A stretch of 64,000 nt of DNA from Gordius sp. MW1 (GCA_964036665.1 OZ038526.1:9424001-9488000); one strand, 5' to 3'; counted from the stretch's first letter, positions 13,001 to 25,660 are shown. Made by a program: numbers and translations. The notes: a model not told the origin generated them from the sequence alone.

Positions 13001-16000
13001 CCACAAACTTCTAGTCTCGGATCTGAAAATGCTTACGGATTGTTTGTGGCACAGCCAATTACTTTCAATACGGCAGAAACATTTTTAACGCTACCCAAAC
13101 CAGCTCAGGACATCAAGATGAATATATATTTTCGATTCAGAACCACCTCATCTGTCGGGATTTTGTTCTATTATGAAGGATTAGACATGGTAGATTATTA
13201 TTAAACTGACAAACTTACAGTTTACCTTTTTAATTTTCCTTGTACCTAGCTAGAAGCATAACTTTATCAAAAATTAAGATTGAATAATTAATGTTTTAAC
13301 TTATATATTAGGAATTTCTTTGCATCGAGTTGGTAAAGGGGCACATAAATTATGTATTCAATTTTGGATCTGGACCACAGCTCCTGAGATCAAGTACAAT
13401 TCATAAACTAGACGATAATAAGTGGCACGAGGTGACGGTGTCCAAAACCAATATAAACGACCATGTTCTAATAGTCGACTTTTCGGTGTCTAAGACTATT
13501 TCACAAGGTACTAAATTATTTTTATTACATTTAAAATTATTGTATATTTTTTATAACCCACTTTTACTATTGAATTAGTTGAACGTTAGGAAAAAATACA
13601 TATGAATCAAATTTTAAATCCACTCAATCATAAATGATTTACCAAATCGTTTTTCTATAAGCTCTTATTATAATTTAAAAAAAAATTCATTACACTTTAG
13701 ATGCCAAGTTTAAATTCTTTGATGGGCAAAGTGGAACGATTTACGTAGGCGGTGTGCCTGAGCAAATTCTAAATTTCCCTCCCGGTCTAGTGCAATCAAA
13801 GATTGGATATCAAGGTTGCCTTGCATCCTTAAATGTTAACGGGTGGGAGCCAGATTTACTGGTTGACTCCCTTTTTAAATTTCAACCTCCTCAATTAGAG
13901 CCTGGTTGTAACGGGCCAAAGGAACAATGCCTCGCACAAACGCCTTTGACTATATTATGTGAAAATGGGGGCAAATGCTTGCAGCATTGGGATTCATGGT
14001 CTTGTGACTGTTCCTTGACAGGATTTTCCGGATTACGGTGTTCAGAATATGGAGCCGCGTTTAGGTTTGGAGCCGTGTCAGCAGGCATACCATATACAAA
14101 TGGAGGTATTGTCTCTTATTATTTTCCCACTTACGATCAGGCTGATTCAAATTACGAAACAATGGCTCTTGGCTTTGCTACGGCCTACGCTGACGCAGAT
14201 ATAATGAGTGTCCGCAGTTCACATAGCAACGATTACTTGGAGATAGGTCTTAAAGAGGGTCATCTCGTTGTTGTAACAGATTTGGGGGCTGGAGAGAAAA
14301 CGCTTATGTTGCATAAGCGCGAAAACCAAAATGAAAAAGAACTCAAATCAAAAAGAATCAACACCAATAAAAATCCAGGCTTGGCCGATGGTGCCTATCA
14401 TGTTGTTAATTATTTGAGACGAGGGCCAAACATGACAATTCAAGTAGACGGTTACTCCCTTACCCGTGCCTTTCCAGAAATGGGTATTAAAGATTCAGGT
14501 AGACCATGCAATTAATTTGCAAATCAGTTAGTTGTATAAAAGTTATGAGTTCTCTAAAGATAAAATTTCTATGATACAAAATCTATAATTAATATAATTT
14601 TGAAATAAGTAATAATTATAATTTTTACTACTATTGCTAATTTGGTACATTTTCACATAAAATTCCTAGAAAAGCGAACTAATTTAGCTAGCATTTGATT
14701 TTAGTTACTTTCAATATAAAACTTTTACTTTGTCATTGAATAAAATATTATAATTTACAAATTGGTTTATTTAACGCTTTCTATTTAAATGATGTTTAGC
14801 CGTATTTAACAGCGTTGCTGAAATTTATGTGGGTGGAAGTTCAATATATAAGAAAAGGCGCAAGCGAGATATTTCAATAATATTTGAATCAACCTTTAAC
14901 TCGAGAAAGAAAAGAGCTCCCAAGCCACATTTTATAGGCCTATTGTCTGCTGTGTCTTTTAACGGGCTTATGGTGTTAGAGGAAGCTTTGCGCGGAAACT
15001 CAAATATTTTTGTCGAAGGCGATGTAGAAAAGGTTACCTCTGTAGTTGATGAATTAAAGAGACTAGCGGCCCTAACTGCCATAACAGGCAATATACAACA
15101 ATCATCACAGGTTAATAACGACCAATTTATAATAATTTGCCAAACATTTGATTCTGAAATAAACTAATTTTATAACATTTATTATAGAAAATAATCACTA
15201 TCACAACTACAGCGTTTTCATCATTGATACGCGGCAGTTTAAATTGTGTAGACAATATTAAAGACAGAATAGAGTGCAGTTCAACTGCTATATCCTCAGG
15301 TACAATTTCTGAGTGACCATTTACAATATAATATATCATATAATTTTTTACAGATAACAGATTGGTCACAGGTATTATAACAAAATCCCCAACACTTAGT
15401 AAAAAAGTTAAACTCAAAGGTCTCGAAAAAACTATTGGAGGTTTTAATTTTTTTCACTTGATATTTATTCTATACCTTAAACTTAATAATCGGCTTTAAT
15501 TAATTAGTTATTATAGACGATGATGATTCTATAATAGAAGATGAGGATGGTTCCGGTTCAGGATATTTGGGGAAAAATATTTATTTAAATGATAAACATA
15601 GCGAAAATGATAAGCATATAGCAAATCCAAATAATGCAAATCAAAATATACCAATAAACTCAAAAAAGATGGAAATATTAAGAACAAATGCAACCACAGC
15701 CACTATCACTATTACCACCTTTCCCGATATTAGATCCATAATATCATCAACATCGGCTATTAAGACGATGGGCCTTGAGCGTAAAACTACGATTGCGGGT
15801 AGGGGAAACAGTAAAAACAATAAATATAAGGTAATCGCCAACGGAACAAGTCTTTTATTATATCCTACAAAGCCTAAAAACAAAAAGAGTGGTTTAACCA
15901 ATTCCACGCAACCTCCATCAAGCAAACACCATCAATCAATCCCAAAACGAAAAACGCCTTCCTATAACTTCTTTAACCCAAAGCAATCCAAACTGTTCAT

Positions 16001-16829
16001 TTTAGTATGTTCAATCGTAGCCACCCTATTGTTGTTTATTTGCTGTATATCTGTGTGCTGCTGTGTTTGTACTCACCGAAGACGACAACGTTTAAAGCTA
16101 GCCAATAAAGCGACAGCCGCAACTACCGCTGCAAGCGAATCTTTGCTACCTGATTATGGAAAAGAAAAATCGGGGTTATTAGCAGAACCAGGGTTTGGGA
16201 AAAAGCCGTCTTACCTCCCAAAACCTACATCAACCATGATGGAGAAAGTTAGTAAAAACACCCATAATCGTCAGGGTAATCATTACACTCGACCTATTCC
16301 AATGGCTTCGAACGGCAAGAAAACAAATTATACTCCTACTAAAGGCCATGCATTAAAATCTAGCACATCAGCGACAACTACTATGATGAAATTTAGCAAA
16401 AGCGAAGATGCCGTCTATCAAAATCTAAACGCTACAACGGCAACTGAAGATGATGCATCGTCCATCCTATTCGACAGCTACACTTTACCTCGAGTAGACA
16501 CAAGCGAAAATAGCACAATAATGAGTCGAATAGAGGGCGACACTTTTTCCAATAAATATGCCCCAGGATCGACCCCAAACGCGAAATGGTCTTCAAAAAA
16601 ATCGAAAGATTTAATGGGAACATGGCCAGCACCAAAAGCTCCTGACAAAACTAGTGAACGTTGCGTTGATAGCGAAAGCGATAATTCGTCACTTCCTTTA
16701 TCCACGAGTGAGAGCGTTGGGGCTCGTTATAAAGACGCGAACGGAATTTTGACTGGGAAACGAAGCGAACGGAAAGCGATGCTTAGTAATGCCTCATCGG
16801 GGAAGCCTATGAAAGAGTGGTATGTGTAA
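10058..16829 (+). CDS. Neurexin, 3' part of gene (LNS4 to C-terminus), 5' incomplete
   Basis: This is a presynaptic adhesion receptor of the neurexin family, incomplete at its 5' end. Eight exons join in phase: 10058-10278, 11372-11480, 12594-13189, 13312-13507, 13701-14498, 14800-15110, 15188-15299, 15517-16829 (about 1217 residues). Domains in order: an LNS/laminin-G domain (exons 1-3, with GDNLSDGEWH), a linker, a second LNS domain (exons 3-5, with LDDNKWHEV and YQGCLASLNVNG), an EGF repeat (CENGGKC...CDC...FSGLRC), a third LNS domain (exons 5-6), a Ser/Thr-rich juxtamembrane stretch, one membrane span (about 15992-16069, Cys-rich), a basic cytoplasmic start and a long tail ending KEWYV, a PDZ ligand. 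This matches LNS4-LNS5-EGF3-LNS6 of alpha-neurexins. Exon 7 is the least certain: it is needed to keep frame into exon 8. LNS6 carries two polybasic insertions. Family assignment is firm; LNS1-LNS3 exons are not in view. Confidence 0.93.
11120..11291. mobile_element. Miniature hAT-like element in a neurexin intron
   Basis: The 172-bp element starts CATGGGCGTGGCCAGG and ends CCTGGCTACGCCCATG, inside the first visible neurexin intron, 80 bases before exon 2. A perfect 8-bp target duplication TCCACATC lies at 11112-11119 and 11292-11299. Confidence 0.9.
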
Positions 16830-17113
16830 ATCAAAGAAATAACACATAATTCCTTTCACCGTTAACCCAAATTTAGTCTGAAAGATGTTAAAAATTCATC
16901 TATCAGTCATAGATTTCTATGGCATGATTACGTTTGGCTATCGCGAAGTCGTTGATCTGTTAATCTTGTGGAATTAGCATTCTATTTTTAAAGCATGCAT
17001 TTATACATCATTCATTTTGCGTCTTTCATTTAAGATTCAAACCTTTGCCATTTACTTACACATAATTTAATGACAATTACCGTAAACAATTTATAATTAT
17101 GATTGAAAAACCA

Positions 17114-17119
17114 AATAAA
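17114..17119 (+). promoter_or_regulatory. Candidate poly(A) signal of neurexin
   Basis: AATAAA lies 285 bases after the neurexin stop codon. It is the first canonical hexamer downstream. Confidence 0.5.
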
Positions 17120-17204
17120 GAAGGTGACTATCATTAGTACATGTTCTAACAATCTTACTTAGATGTTATGGAGATATACCTTTAAAAATTAATATATGCA
17201 CAAC

Positions 17205-17354
17205 CATGGGCGTAGTCATTGGAATTAGAGGGGGGCAATAATTATTTAAGGAGGGGCAAAATGATAATTTTTTGTAATTCTAGCCATAATTATATTATAT
17301 TCTAAAGAATTTTTGAATTAGAGGGGAGCAGCCGCTCCCCTGGCGACGCCCATG
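17205..17354. mobile_element. Miniature hAT-like element, CATGGGCGTAG family
   Basis: The 150-bp element lies just downstream of neurexin. It begins CATGGGCGTAGTCATTGG and ends GCGACGCCCATG. The 8-bp flanks TGCACAAC (17197-17204) and TGCACGAC (17355-17362) match at 7 of 8 positions. Confidence 0.82.
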
Positions 17355-17761
17355 TGCACGACCCTATAGAGTCCTTAAGTCTAAGCAAATTTAATGTGCA
17401 TAATAATATTCAGAGAATATTCATAAATTTACAATAGATATTCTTTGTCTTAACGATTACTTCTTTAACTCATTAATGCCTATCCGCTGCTTTAATGAGG
17501 TTCCCAATAGGGGGTTAAAAAGTTGGCGTTGCGATATTATTTAAATATGAAAATCTAGAAAGTAGTATAATGTATTCCTTTTTTAATTTAAACTTTTAGT
17601 TCCCAATGAAAAGGATCTTTATTATTAGCTTGATGAAACTATAACAATTTGTACAAATATTACTTACCTTAAGTACCATTATATTAGTAACTTAGTCTTT
17701 TGTAGCATTAGAACAGCTGTGTTTTTGAAAATATTTGATGATTACATTACAATTCTTTTTA

Positions 17762-20700
17762 ATTGCTATGCAATTTATGGGCTCGTTTTTTGGTTGTCCG
17801 TCCGTTGTCCGTCCGTCCGTTACCCTCCTATCTATTTGCATTGGGTATATTAGGTTATCGCTTTTTTAAATTAAGGCATGAGAAAGAAGTGCCCCACCCC
17901 TCATCTCTATCTCCCTCGCTGTGTTATTTTTTAAATTAATGCATAAGAGGTGGCCCACCCCTCATCTCTATATCCCTCACTTTCGGGCGGGGTCGGGTTT
18001 TAATTGCTAAGTAAATTTAATGCATAAGTATTAATTGCTATGCAATTTATGGGCTCGTTTTTGGTTGTCCGTTGTCCGTCCGTCCATTACCCTCCCTATC
18101 TATTTGCCTTGGGTATATTAGGTTATCGATTTTTTCAATTAATGCATGAGAAAGAGGTGCTCCACCCCTCATCTCTATCTCCCTCGCTGTGTTATTTTTT
18201 AAATTAATGCATAAGAGGTGCCCCACCCCTCATTTCTATCTCCCTCGCTTTCGGGCGGGGTCGGGTTTTAATTGCTACGTTAAATTATTATATAATAAAC
18301 ATAAAAACTCGGGCCTTCGGCCCTCGTGGGAAGGGGGAGAAGGGAAGGGAAGAGGGGAAGGGAAGGGGGACGACTCATCTGTACTTCGTATAAATGTATC
18401 ATATTTGCTATGCAATTTATGGGCGAGAAAGGTGGGAAGGGGCGAGAATGCCTATAGGGGGGTATTAAATGCCTAATGATTAATTAATTATTTATACAAA
18501 TTTTCCATTATAGGCAAAATGTAATATAGGCAAGGGTTAGGGTTAGATTTGGTGTTTGCATCTAGTTGCGTATTACATTAGTTTTTATGGCCTTTAGTGA
18601 TTATGGGTCTAACAAACATTATATTATAAAACAACACAATATTAAGAATTTGCAGAATTGTTGGGAGAAATTTTTTGTTGAATTTGAACAATTTTTAATT
18701 AAAAAAATCAAAAATTTGGCCAATGGTCACTTTTTCTCTATTGGTCAGTACCAACAGATACTCTATAAGTCAATGATAGCCAAAAAAACGGGAAAAAATT
18801 TTTGATGCTCACTTTGGCCAATGGTCATTTTTTTCCATTGGTCAGCAGCCAGCACACGGTAAAAGTGGATATAAATTCATAAGAGTAAAAAAACGAAAAA
18901 AAAAATTTCGAATCACATTTTGGCCAATGGTCATTTTTTTCCATTGACACGGTAAAAGTGGATATAAATTCATAATAGTCAAGAAAAAACGAAAAAAAAG
19001 TTTTCGAATCACATTTTGGCCAATGGTCATTTTATTCCATTGGTCAGCAGCCAGCGGACGGCCAAAAAGTCATAATAGCAATGGTAGGAACAGGAACAAT
19101 CATAATAGTCAAAAAAACGAAAAAAATAATTTCGATTCACATTTTGGCCATTGGTCATTTTTTCCATCGGTCAGGAGCCAGCGGACGGCCAAAAAGTCAT
19201 AATAGCAATGGTAGTAACAGGAACAATCATAATAGTCAAAAAAAACAAAAAAATAAACTCGGATTCACATTTTGGCCAATGGTCATTTTTTTCATTGGTC
19301 AGCAGCCAACGGACGGTCAAAAAGTCTTATTATCAATGATAGTAACAAGAACAATCATAAGAGTCAAAAAAACTCCGAGATTCTAACCTAAAAACTAGTT
19401 AAATTGCATAGCAATTAAAAGTAAACAACTTTTATTTATGTTTATTATATAACATTGGTCAGCAGCCAGCGGTCGGCCAAAAAGTCATAATAGCAATGGT
19501 AGAAACAGGAACAATCATAATAGTCAAAAAAAAACGAAAAAAATAATTTCGATTCACATTTTGGCCAATGGTCATTTTTTTCATTGGTCAGCAGCCAGCG
19601 GACGGCCAAAAATTCTTATTATCAATGATAGTAACAAGAACAATCATAAGAGTCAAAAAACTCCGGGATTCTAACCCCAAAACTAGTTAAATTGCATAGC
19701 AATTAAAAAGTAAACAACTTTTATTTATGTTTATTATATAACTAGTTAAATTGCATAGCATTAAAGTAAACAACTTTTATCTATGTTTATTATATAATAG
19801 ATAATTTAACAAATCTTATATATAACACACCGAGGGAGATAAAGATGAGGGGTGGGGCACCTCTTATGCATTAATTTAAAAAATAACACAGCGAGGGAGA
19901 TAGAGATGAGGGGTGGGGCACCTCTTTCTCATGCATTAATTTAAAAAATCGATAACCTAATATACCCAATGCAAATAGATAGGAGGGTAACGGACGGACG
20001 GACAGACGGACGGACGGACGGATAACAAAAAACGAGCCCATAAATTGCATAGCAATTAATAAAAGTTGTTTACTTTTAATTGCTATGCAATTTAACTAGT
20101 TTTTGGGTTAGAATCCCGGAGTTTTTTTTGACTCTTATGATTGTTCTTGTTACTATCATTGATAATAAGACTTTTTGGCCGTCCGCTGGCTGCTGACCAA
20201 TGGAAAAAAGGACCATTGGCCAAAATTTGAATCCGAGTTTATTTTTTCGTTTTTTTTTGACTATTATGATTGTTCCTGTTACTACCATTGCTATTATGAC
20301 TTTTTGGCCGTCCGCTGGCTCCTGACCAATGGAAAAAATGACCATTGGCTAAAATGTGAATCGAAATTATTTTTATCATTTTTTTGACTAATATGATTGT
20401 TCCTGTTCCTACCATTGCTATTATGACTTTTTGGCCGTCCGCTGGCTGCTGACCAATGGAAAAAAATGACCATTCAAAATGTGATTCAATTTTTTTTTTC
20501 GTTTTTTTTACTCTTATGAATTTATATCCACTTTTACCGTGTCCTGGCTGCTGACCAATGGAAAAAAATGACCATTGGCCAAAATGTGATTGGAAAATTT
20601 TTTTTTCGTTTTTTTTACTCTTATGAATTTATATCCACTTTTACCGTGTGCTGGCTGCTGACCAATGGAAAAAAATGACCATTGGCCAAGTGAGCATTAA

Positions 20701-21197
20701 AATTTTTTTTTCCGTTTTTTTGGCTATCGTTGACTTATAGAGTATCTGTTGGTACTGACCAATGGAGAAAAAGTGACCATTGGCCAAATTTTTGATTTTT
20801 TTAATTAAAAATTGTTCAAATTCAACAAAAAATTTCTCCCAACAATTCAGCAAATTCTTAACATTGTGATGTTTTATAATATAATGTTTGTTAGACCCAT
20901 AATCACTAAAGGCCATAAAAACTAATGTAATACGCAACTAGATGCAAACACTAAATCTAACCCTAACCCTTGCCTATATTACATTTTGCCTATAAATGGA
21001 AAATTTGTATAAATAATTAATTAATCATTAGGCATTTAATACCCCCCTATAGGCATTATCGCCCCTTCCCACCTTTCTTGCCCATAAATTGCATAGCAAA
21101 TATGATTCATTTATACGAAGTACAGATGAGTCGTCCCCCCTTCCCTTCCCCTCTTCCCTTCCCTTCTCCCCCTTCCCACGAGGGCCGAAGGCCATCG
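17762..21197. mobile_element. Element X, 3.4-kb palindromic copy
   Basis: This non-coding element starts ATTGCTATGCAATTTATGGG and ends in GGGCCGAAGGC plus a few bases. TTTTA lies directly on both sides (17757-17761 and 21198-21202). Inside are two inverted arms of about 1.08 kb (about 18312-19390 and 20100-21193) around a 0.7-kb centre. The arms hold TCCG-type microsatellites, G/A-rich stretches and tandem units. The palindrome AAATTGCATAGCAATT recurs many times. Open frames such as 18566-18805 or 20641-20937 follow the repeat units and are not genes. Further copies are at 31225-32358 and 43097-44970. The class is unknown. Confidence 0.78.
18700..19390. repeat. Tandem units of about 95-130 bp in element X, left arm
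   Basis: Each unit carries GGCCAATGGTCA, a T-run, CCATTGGTCAGC, CAGCGGACGGCC and TCATAATAG. CCAATGG and CCATTGG are inverted, so each unit can fold. Spacing between the later units is near 130 bp. The same array appears inverted at about 20100-20790, and again in element X at 43.5-44.5 kb. Confidence 0.75.
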
Positions 21198-21967
21198 TTT
21201 TATTTAAAAGCACTCGAAATAAGCTTCGCCTTACAATTTAACTCAATAGTATTGAAAGATTAAATTTTGAATTAAATAGGCGTTTTAATTGTTATTGCTA
21301 TTTTCAACCCAACTGTAACTATGAGGGTAAAAACCTAACGACCCTTATTATTAAGTTTTCCATAGGATTCTGAAAAAGAATTTGCAAAATTGGGATTAAT
21401 GGGGATAGTAGGTGTTTTAACCTTTTCTAAATCAAAAACCTCCCCTTGGGTACGCTACTGCATAATTCTGATTGAACTTTTACCATTTTAAATTCTCAAA
21501 AATGTCACATGTTAATCAAAAAAGACTTGATTTTTACGTTACATTTTAATTAAATGTTGATGACTCCAACTTAGTCTCTATCATTACACCTTGTAGACTT
21601 TGATTTTTAGCACATTCGTGTTACTAGCTTTGACGGGGGGCAGGTATTAGAACAACCGTCTAATTTGTTCATAAAAATCAACAAGAAAGCTTTAGCCACT
21701 CATCGCATTAACATTATACATATGTGGAAAACAAGAGCTTTAATGTTCAATTATTCATTTTCATTCGAATTCTAAATTTATACTTACCTAGAGAGCTTTG
21801 TCTTAACTATGAGTTTTGTCTTTTATTGGATAAAATGTCGATTTTTTAGATATTTTCTGGTTTTTGATTAAGCTTTTATGCATTTATTATTTTAAAAAAA
21901 CAAAGGCTAAGCAATGTTTAATAGAGATATGAGTTAATCTAAACATTTAAGGATTAAATGTATACAC

Positions 21968-22120
21968 TAGAGATTTGCACGGCCCGGCCCGCGGGCAGGG
22001 CTTGGACGGGCTTCTGCTTAGAAATAAACAACGGGCCGGGACTGGATGGGCCGTAATATAACTTAACGGGCTCGGGTTGGGCCTATATAAACTTGAGGCC
22101 CGTTAAAAGCCCGTGACAAA
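21968..22120. repeat. GGCCCG-rich repeat with TAGAGATTTGCACGG end
   Basis: A hAT-style end (TAGAGATTTGCACGG) is followed by a stretch rich in GGGCC, GGCCCG and GGGCTCGGG words. Related sequences are at 32960-33155 (which has the opposite end, GTGCAGATCTCTA), 59545-59590 and 60725-60900. Neither the second end nor a target duplication was found here, so this is a fragment. Confidence 0.5.
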
Positions 22121-22479
22121 AACAATTAGATATAGCATAAAAGAGGTGTTTTTATAATGTTCTAATTATAATTATTTTATGTATATTAAATTAACAAGGA
22201 AAGCTAAATTTTATTAACATCTTAGATCATTTACTCATCAATATCTCAATCCGCATTGTAAAGGCAGTTTAGGTAGGGCAAAAAATGTTTTTTAGAACAA
22301 GAAATTTTGGATTTGGAGGGGTGGGGCTGTTGTCCATCCTTGCCTCCCCATTTATACGCTCTAGCAATATTGAGTGAATTAATTTAATATTTTTTAGGAT
22401 TATTTATATATACATTAATTATTAAATTTAAAAACAAATGTTAAAAGTTATTTATTTAAGTTACTTTTGTAAAATATTA

Positions 22480-24904
22480 TGTAGTATAGCGGCATTCAAG
22501 GTACCAATAATTTTTCACCGTTATATGAGAAACTTGCTCAAAGGCTTAAAAGGCGTAAGTGTTTTTATGGATGATATTATAATAAGTGGAAAAAACAAGG
22601 AAGACTATAACAAAAATTTACTAGAAACACTAAATTTAATTAAAAATGCCTGATTAACAACGTCCCTAAACAAATTACAATTGTTCAAAAAATCTGTTAA
22701 ATTTTTAGGCCATACGATAGATGCTAATGGCATTCACCCTAGTGAAGATAAAGTGGAGGCAATTAAAAAATTTAAAGAACCAACTAATCGCAAAGAATTA
22801 AAATCATTCCTTGGTCTAGTTAACTACCTTGAAAGTTTTATTCCAAATTTGCAATCTAAAAGTTCAGTTTTGTATAAATTAACATCTACTAAAGTCAAAT
22901 GGAATTGGACTATAACAGAAAAACAGGCATTTAACAATATAAAAAACTTAATCTCAACAGATAAAACAATAATTCCATATCAAAATAATATACCTATTAT
23001 AATTTCATGCGACACTTCCGAAACAGGTTTAGGAGCAGTTATCTCACATAAATTTTTAACGGACATGAAAGACCGATTGCTTTCGCCTCTCGGACACTTA
23101 GTCCAGCTGAACGTAATTACTCGGTTATTGACCGAGAAGCTGCCGCAATCATGTTTGCTATACAAAAATTTCACGAATACATTTACGGTAGGAAATTTAT
23201 ATTACTTACAGACTACCGCCCCTTGGAAAGGATTTTTGGTCCTAATAGGGATTTGAGTAAAGTAACAAATAATCGCTTAGTCAGATGGGCGACAAAACTT
23301 ATGCACTATAATTTTGATATTAAATATGTGCCGGGATCATCGAATAAATATACCGACGCTTTATCAAGATTAATTCCAGTTTCAAATAATTCTGATCCAG
23401 AAGAGGATCTTGAAGATAAATTAATTAAATTAAATCTAATTGATGACTCAACAATCAATAGAAAAACTTTGATTAACGAAACTTCAAAAGACGATATTTT
23501 AAAAGAAATTATTAAATTATTTCAAAATAATTGGCAAGGAGATATTTTTAATGATAAAGTTAAAAAATATTGTGATTTAAAAAATTATATATCATATGAA
23601 GATAACCTACTATAATTTAATAATAGAATTATTATTCCTTCTGGTTTAAAGTCACAAGTTTTAAAAATACTACATAATGGGCACCCTGGGATTGGAGCGA
23701 TGAAATCTTCAGGAAGATACTATGTATTTTGGAACAACATGGACAATGATATAGAGCAATATGTAAATGGTTGTAATAATTGCCAAGAAGGTAGACCTTT
23801 AACCAAAGAAGTACCAATGTCCAGCTGGAATATTCCCAACCAACCATGGGAAAGGATTCACATTGATTTGGCGGGGCCAATATCAAATAATTATTGGCTG
23901 GTTTGCATTGATGCCCTCACTAAATGGCCTGAAGTTATGGTTATAAAACAAATCAACACATCTAACATTATTTATAATCTACGAGTTTTATTTTGCAGAT
24001 TAGGGCTACCTCGTTATATAGTAAGTGACAATGGTCCTCAATTCACATCAGATGAATTTACAACTTTCTGCAAAAGAAATGGAATTCGACATTTTCGGGG
24101 CGCACCGTACCACCCTAGAACGAACGGTCTAGCAGAAAGATATATAAGGACCATAAAGAGCAATTTTTTTGCGGGGAGGAGACAAGGCCTAAACGATCGT
24201 GAAAATTTATTACAAGTTTTATTTAATATGCGAACGACGGTAAATACCACCACTGGTATTAGTCCGGGGGAAGGTATGTTCAATAGAAGACTTATTAAAA
24301 TGGACACGGAAGGAGAAAATTAGTGATTCCGTGTGGAAACAAAAGTATTACAGGAACCGGGGCCTGGAATACCGCGATTTTGCTAATCAAAAAGTTTGGG
24401 TGAAAAATGACAGATCTCCAGGTTGGAGAGAAGGTCCCTTACAAAAAGCAGTTACTTGACCTATGACGTACAACTGGGTGACAAAACTCAAGTAAAACAC
24501 ACCGACCATATGAGAGTAGACAAACGACCAGATCCAGCAGCGATTTCAGAAGACAACATACTTCCCTATAAAAGAGTATCGGTGCCAACTGTCAGATACC
24601 CTCAAGGTTCCGCTTAAAGGGTGGAGTAGTGTAGTGTAGCGGCATTCAAGGTAGCAATTTGAATACACGCGTTTTTCCTATACTTGAGCGCTGTCACAGA
24701 CATTTGATTATACGCGTAGCCATTTGAATACACCTTAGTTTACACCGTACTTATTATCGCTTATTTGATTTCTACTTTTATATATGTCCTTCGTTATGTG
24801 TATATAAAGCCCTATCCACCTAATAAAAGAGTCTCTCTGTCTCTTGATGTAGTCTCTGGTTTAGGATCTGAGTTTAGTGTCATACCCTCGGTCACTTCAT
24901 CACA
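22480..24904 (+). mobile_element. Ty3/gypsy LTR retrotransposon fossil, broken
   Basis: Remains of a pol gene are recognisable in order: the C-terminal part of reverse transcriptase (FMDD box near 22565), RNase H (about 22990-23370), the zinc-binding start of integrase (about 23660-23800) and the integrase core (about 23850-24160), followed by a 3' LTR. No gag or envelope homology is visible. The 5' edge carries about 24 bases matching the start of the 3' LTR, and the whole is bounded by a 5-bp direct repeat TATTA (22475-22479 and 24905-24909). The element is clearly broken, with several interruptions across pol, and cannot be active. The clear target duplication and well-preserved protein motifs suggest modest age, but too little repeated LTR is present to date it. 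Confidence 0.88.
24630..24904 (+). repeat. 3' LTR of the Ty3/gypsy fossil
   Basis: About 275 bp, beginning TGTAGTGTAGCGG and ending CATCACA, preceded by a purine-rich tract (AAAGGGTGGAG) that fits a polypurine primer site. It contains a TATATAAAG promoter-like word and AATAAA-type sequence in the middle, as LTRs usually do. Confidence 0.75.
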
Positions 24905-25068
24905 TATTACTTTTTTTATTTTTTATAAAACCTAAAAATCTGAAATGGTGGAAAAGCAAAAATCCAAGTATATTAAAAAGATTATAACGTGTTTTAAAAG
25001 TCTATTTGGCTAGTTTATGTATCCCAAAGTGCCACTTGTAAAAATTTCTTTTATCAGGTCGCTTAGAG

Positions 25069-25484
25069 CAGTGATTCTTAACCGGAGGCCGCGGCCCCCC
25101 GGGGGCCGCCAAATTATACAAAAATTTTTAGAAGATAATAAAAATATTCAGAAAAGCTTTAGAAAAATACTCACCTGAACCAAGAATTAACAAATTGGTT
25201 GATAATGTTCTGCAGCAGAAATCTCATTAAATATATTTCCGAATGCATTTTTTATTATAAATGAATGCTTTTTATGTTTAATTATGAAGTTTTTATGTTA
25301 TTTAAATAGATAATGAAATAAGTTGTGTTTTATGTTAATTATATAATAAAATGAAACATTAATAGAAAATCAATATACTATAGATAATTTTAACAAATAT
25401 AAATTATTATAAAAAAAATGGGAGGCCGCAAAAAAAATATAAAGTATTTGGGGGCCGCGTGTATAAAAAGGTTAAGAACCACTG
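25069..25484. mobile_element. hAT (Charlie-like ends) non-autonomous element
   Basis: The 416-bp element starts CAGTGATTCTTAACC and ends GGTTAAGAACCACTG. These ends are characteristic of the Charlie group of hAT elements. Subterminal GGGGGCCGC stretches are inverted at the two ends. The 8-bp flanks GCTTAGAG (25061-25068) and GCCAAGAG (25485-25492) match at 6 of 8. No transposase was recognised. Confidence 0.85.
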
Positions 25485-25504
25485 GCCAAGAGAACTGTAA
25501 AGTC

Positions 25505-25660
25505 ACTTTTTTTCAACCCGAATTCGACCCGACCCGAAATTTGACATTTTTAACCCGAACCCGACCCAAAAATATTTTACATTTTTTCCGAACCCGACGT
25601 GACTCAAAAATTTTTTAAAACTTTTGACCCGACCGACCCGGGCCTACCAGGAAGTCTTTA
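25505..25660. repeat. CCCGACCC/CCCGAACC-rich repeat
   Basis: Short irregular repeats of GACCCGAACCCGACCC-type words separated by T/A-runs. The reverse complement (GGGTTCGGG) is the dominant word at 28870-29310, and similar sequence is at 63480-63770. No termini were found. Confidence 0.6.

Noticed and set aside
18532-18549. TTAGGGTTAG telomere-like words
   Set aside because: Only two or three units, present in each element X copy; part of the repeat and not a telomere.
18189-18805. Open frames of 95 and 79 codons in element X, repeated at 20641-20937, 21028-21213 and 44256-44678
   Set aside because: They recur because the DNA repeat recurs, run across tandem units and simple sequence, and match no protein family.
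19081-20345. Repeated frames with HFGQWSFF-type motifs
   Set aside because: The motif is the translation of the CCAATGG tandem unit in several frames and on both strands; no codon-level conservation.
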